From: Coturnix japonica
Lineage: Eukaryota > Chordata > Aves > Galliformes > Phasianidae
NCBI RefSeq assembly: GCF_001577835.2
Contig: NC_029527.1
Span: 9,082,094 to 9,146,093, forward strand
DNA: 64,000 bases
Direction: 5' to 3'
Positions 35,454-64,000 of this stretch are shown here, one piece after another; positions within the stretch are counted from its first letter, which is position 1; each line of letters starts with the position of its first letter. The position numbers and the translations under genes were made by a program. The notes beneath the pieces were generated by a model. The model had not been told where the DNA came from, ran no database searches, and saw only the letters and a list, made by a program, of their open reading frames with translations.

Positions 35454-35637
35454 GCGGCCCCTTTAAATGATGCAACCTGCCTTCCGCCTGGCAACGCCCC
35501 CCTGCTCTCTGATTCGCGGAGCTCGCGAGGAGCTCCCTCACTCCATTGGCCGGAGCGAGCTGCGCTCTCTCCCGATTGGCTCACCGGGGAGGGCGGGGCG
35601 GCGGGAGGCTCCGCCCCCGCAGGCGGGCAGGGGCAGC
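35454..35637 (+). promoter_or_regulatory. QARS1: QARS1 CpG promoter with an ATF4-type CARE element
   Basis: GCGGCCCCTTTAA at 35454-35466 is followed directly by TGATGCAAC at 35468-35476, an exact match to the C/EBP-ATF response element consensus TGATGNAAN. Two inverted CCAAT boxes (ATTGG at 35545-35549 and 35575-35579) lie 30 bases apart. Many aminoacyl-tRNA synthetase genes are induced by ATF4 through such elements in amino-acid shortage; that this one works is inference. Confidence 0.6.
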
Positions 35638-40031
<4,394 letters not shown>

Positions 40032-40169
40032 GCCCTGCTGCCACATCACTGCCCGTGTGCCCCCCACCCAGGGGGAAGGCTCCTGGGCAGGGGGCAGGAT
40101 GGAATCCAGCCTCACCAAGAGCCGCAGCTGCCTTAGCACAGCCCCACGGGGCAGTGCCCGTGTCACCTC

Positions 40170-40175
40170 AATAAA
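40170..40175 (+). terminator. QARS1: QARS1 polyadenylation signal
   Basis: AATAAA about 140 bases past the stop codon at 40029-40031. Confidence 0.85.
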
Positions 40176-40194
40176 GTGGAGCATCGCAGCCTGG

Positions 40195-40837
40195 TCCCTG
40201 TGTTCAGCCCTGGGGTCAATGGGAGCGGGGGGGGGCGGTGCCGTGTGGCGGGCGGTGCCGCGGCACGGTGTGATGCTGCGTGGGGATACGGACCGCGGCT
40301 GACGGGGAGGTGCGCGCGCTGTGTACAAACAGCGGCTGCCGTCCCGCGTTAAGGTGGATTCGGGTGGGGCGAGCCCTGCCCGGCCCTGGGCTGCAGGTCC
40401 CCGCGGAGCCCCCGCGGTCCCGGTTCGTCCGGTCGCAGCTCTCTGTGCCCGGACCCTTCGGGGCCGCCGTGGGGTGCGGGACTCTCTGCCCGTCCCCGTG
40501 GGCCACCTTAACCAGCCGCGGGGCCGCACCGCGCACACGGAGCGTTAAAGCGGCCTCGGGCAGCGTTCAGCTCCCGATCCCGGCGTGCAAACAGCGGCGC
40601 TGGGACGGCAGCAAGGCTCGCGGCCGGCACCCACCCGTGGGCACCCCGTGTGTCGGGGCCCGCCCGCAGCCCCGTGTGTCGGCCCGCAGCCCCGCGTTGT
40701 GCCCCGCACAGACACGGGGCGCCCCGTGCCCAGCCCCGCACCGTCCCGCCCCGCGGTGCCGCCGCCGTCCCCGCCGCCCCCACGCGTGTCCCCGCTCTCA
40801 GCCCGCCCCTCCCGCCGGCCGCCCCCACCGCGGGAGC
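40195..40837. other. GC-rich spacer between QARS1 and QRICH1
   Basis: CpG island sequence rising toward the QRICH1 promoter. Its long open frame is what GC-rich DNA produces by chance; codon texture is that of CpG island. No gene or repeat is recognised. Confidence 0.5.
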
Positions 40838-41040
40838 GCGGCCCCTTTAAGGCGCGGGGCGGGCCCGAGCGCCGAGCTCTCGCGGGAGTTGGGGTCCGCG
40901 CTCTCGCGAGGCCGAGGTAGCGCGCTGATTGGCTGCGGGGGGTTGAATGTAAGATGGCGCCCAGGGAGCTGTGAGGGGAAAAGACTCGGGGCCGAGGCGG
41001 CGGCGGCGCGAGTCTGCGGCGGCAGCGGGACCGGGCTGAG
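40838..41040 (+). promoter_or_regulatory. QRICH1: QRICH1 CpG promoter and first non-coding exon
   Basis: GCGGCCCCTTTAA (40838-40850) repeats exactly a 13-mer of the QARS1 promoter. Two BANP-type sites follow: TCTCGCGGGA at 40878-40887 and TCTCGCGAGG at 40902-40911, each one base from the TCTCGCGAGA palindrome. An inverted CCAAT (GATTGGC near 40927) and a YY1-type AAGATGGCG (40951-40959) come next. The non-coding exon probably starts near 40960 and ends at 41040 before GTGCGG. Confidence 0.6.
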
Positions 41041-61470
<20,430 letters not shown>

Positions 61471-62954
61471 GGCATCCTTCTTGGCTCAGAAGGGGTGGGG
61501 TGGGGTGATGGGGGAGGGACAAGCAAAGAATTGTACAGACTTTTACACTAAAGGAGATGCCTAAGTTTTTGGTTTTTTATTGGTGTAGCTATGAAGCCCT
61601 TTTAGGCTTCTTCTCTTTAAAAGAATCTAAAGGAAACCTACCCATTGTGTATCCTACCCAACACACCAAACTGTTGGAATCATTGGAGGCTGCATATCCC
61701 CTGCAAGCTGGGAGCTGTGGAAAGCTGCTGGTTGACTCTGATTTTTTTTATGATGTAGAAAATATGAACTACAGGATTGGCCTGGATGACTGGGGCCTCT
61801 GTCTCCTTGGAGCACGTGCAGCCTAGAGGGCACAGAATGATGGATGGACCTGCTCAGCCAGTGGAAGAGAGGCAGGCATCTTCTTTTCTTGTGCTTGGAC
61901 ATTAATTTGCTGTTATCTTGGAAGGAAGAGGAGAGAGTGAACTACAATTGTCATTTATACAAAGAAAACAAAAAACAAACAAACATTGATTTCTATTCAG
62001 ACCTTTAAGTGACATTTTTAGATGTTAAAAGTACAAACTTTACCACACTTCTTTTTTTTGGCCTAATACTGAGGCCTTAAACCTTGAGGCTCCTGTGCCT
62101 GATGGAATTCTTGTAACATACACTTGTGTATCATATAAAGATACCACCCTGTTTCTCTTATGTATTCTTACTCTAGTTGTTTATTAAGAATGATGAGCAC
62201 GTCTTTTCAACATGCCATTGAACAATGTGTCTTTATTTGGGGAAGAGTGAGCTGTGAGGGTGGGGGGGTCGTTAAACAAAGATCAGTATGCAAACTGGTT
62301 GTTTTCATCCCTGTTTGTGCTTTCCAGCTTGAGTCTGCTGGACTTCTTTCACCCTGACAAATTAGGAAGGTAGAAGGGGATTAAATTCTATTAAAGGACC
62401 TGGCTGTCTGCTGATGGAAGCTTGGTATCAGGCTAGGAACATGGATCTGTGAGACCAGATCAGGCTGTCAGTCTGTCCTAAATGTTCTGTGGCTAGCCTG
62501 TGAGGCTTCACTCCTAGGCAAATCCCCCTCTCCCTGCCTTTACAAACACGCCATAGCAACTGTGTCAGAGGGAAAAGGGCCTTCCAGGGCATTCTGGGAG
62601 CAGCTTGTGGCTTACTCCTGCCATGTAACAGCTTCTTCAGAGTTTAACACAGCTGTGTAGCTTCTGTCATCATTCATGATCATAAACCCCAACCATGTAG
62701 CCTTGCCTTCCTGCATCTTCAATAGCTGCTGTATTCTATATTATTAACAAATAGTCTGCTCTTTTGAAGCCAGTGGGTAGCCAGCTGTGCTTGAAATGGG
62801 AGATCACTCTAGCCAGGCTTGTGATTTGTGCCATCAGCTTCTTGGATGCAGAGAGGTGACTCTGTTTCTTGAACTTGTCTTACCTGCTTTTCCATCTCCT
62901 GTCCCTTCCCTGTTCCAAGATACATGGATAGATATCTACTTATATATGTATTAC

Positions 62955-62960
62955 AATAAA
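62955..62960 (+). terminator. QRICH1: QRICH1 polyadenylation signal
   Basis: AATAAA in TTACAATAAAAG, about 1.5 kb past the stop codon at 61468-61470. The 3' UTR is AT-rich with an A/C-rich run near 61960-61985. I see no earlier AATAAA in the UTR, so this is the likely main site. Confidence 0.65.
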
Positions 62961-62984
62961 AGAACTTGTTTACAGGCAAGCAAC

Positions 62985-64000
62985 TTTTTTGAAGCTTCTG
63001 TTGGCCAACACTTGTTTGTATTGAGAAGGAAGATTTGCCGTCTCCATTGGATGTGTAAATCTGCACATAGAATGAGAATAGGAATAATGTTGTCTACTTC
63101 TGTGCTCTTGATCCTTGTAGAGGTGTGTGGCCCTAGCGAGACTTCAGGCCTCTGATGCTTCATGTTGGCAGTGTCCATGAGAAAGCAGATGTGCTCGAAT
63201 TGGTTGTATGATTAGTTTGTTCCCTGTATAGGACTCTGCGCTTAAGGAAGTGCAGAGAGGTAAGGTAGCCACTCACTTATTACTGATACCTGCACTCTAA
63301 CATAGACTTACTTATAGCTTAGTTTCTCACCTCAGAGTTATGCAAGGGGAAAATAACATTGGGTTGGTGTCCACATCCTGGTGGGTAAGTTGGGAAGATG
63401 GTGTCTGGATGGTGTGTCATGTTGACAGCATCTACCTTCAGTGAAATTCAGCCATTGGGAGCCAGCAGCTGCCTCCTGGTAAGGCAGCTGTCAGGATTGC
63501 TAGTGCCATTTCAGCTGTCAGAAGCCTATAATCCCTTTACCATACTGTAGCTACTTAATGGCCCTAACTCAAGTATTTAAGGATGTGGTGAGGGGCCTGC
63601 TCCCACTGTTTCAAACAGGTGGGAGTGGTTGTTGTTGAGGATGCTGCACGGGCTTGCACAGAGCAGACTTCCCATTCTTTTGGGCAGCTTGCCCTATCTT
63701 CAGAAGAGAGACACAGTGATGTGAGAGAAACTGCAGATTGACCGCTTGTGCTCAAGTCCTGGTGTGTGCTCTGCAATAGTGCATGTGAAACTAGCTCCAG
63801 CATGCCTGCACTCGTGTGAGCCTGCTGCTTGCTCTGTCTCCATCAGAAATGCAGTGGGTATTTGAGTCATCTGCCGGGTACTAAGTGTGCAAACCACTTC
63901 ATTAAGTGGCTTTGAGAGTCACTTTACTCTAAAAATTGCCAGAAGCTGCAATAACTTAAGAGAGTATCAGGGCGATTTCAGGTTAGAGATGAACAGATAA
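62985..64000. other. Downstream flank, no gene seen
   Basis: About 1 kb past the QRICH1 poly(A) signal. There is no CpG island, long open frame or recognised repeat. In human the next gene is IMPDH2, but no IMPDH2 exon is visible here. Confidence 0.5.

Noticed and set aside
61740-61830. CR1-like words near the QRICH1 3' UTR (ATTGGCCTGGATGACTGG)
   Set aside because: Similarity is limited to a few words, without the following CCCTTCCAAC block or octamer tail.

Overview
This is vertebrate nuclear DNA, almost certainly from a bird and probably a galliform. The genes are spliced with short introns, gene density is high and the sequence is GC-rich with CpG-island promoters, as on avian microchromosomes. 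One clear and one degraded CR1 LINE 3' end, the dominant avian repeat, are present. The LAMB2, USP19, QARS1, QRICH1 order matches human 3p21.31, which from memory corresponds to chicken chromosome 12; I could not check this.

All recognised genes are on the + strand, head to tail. LAMB2 (laminin beta-2, 5' end cut off) spans 287-7312, followed by a CR1 copy. USP19 (deubiquitinase, CpG promoter near 7940-8080) has coding exons 10886-25074. A GC-rich gap (25950-28100) holds an unresolved small transcription unit, a minisatellite and a degraded CR1. SLC6A8 (creatine transporter) is at 28114-32525. A complete intronless gene at 33806-34936 encodes two beta/gamma-crystallin domains fused to an aerolysin-like domain, of the amphibian EDSP/ep37 and beta-gamma-CAT type. 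QARS1 (glutaminyl-tRNA synthetase) is at 35638-40031 and QRICH1 has coding exons 45210-61470. The last kilobase shows no gene.

Coding exons were assembled by reading splice junctions and checking phase; every multi-exon model closes in frame: LAMB2 about 1554 residues in the window, USP19 1432, SLC6A8 651, QARS1 780, QRICH1 773.

In human, LAMB2, USP19, QARS1 and QRICH1 are contiguous and SLC6A8 is on Xq28. Here SLC6A8 and the crystallin-aerolysin gene lie between USP19 and QARS1, so that interval is the unusual part. USP19 (ER-anchored deubiquitinase), QARS1 (translation; promoter has an ATF4-type element) and QRICH1 (reported regulator in the PERK branch of the unfolded-protein response) share a protein-homeostasis theme. 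That link is inference; the linkage is old and may be coincidental.
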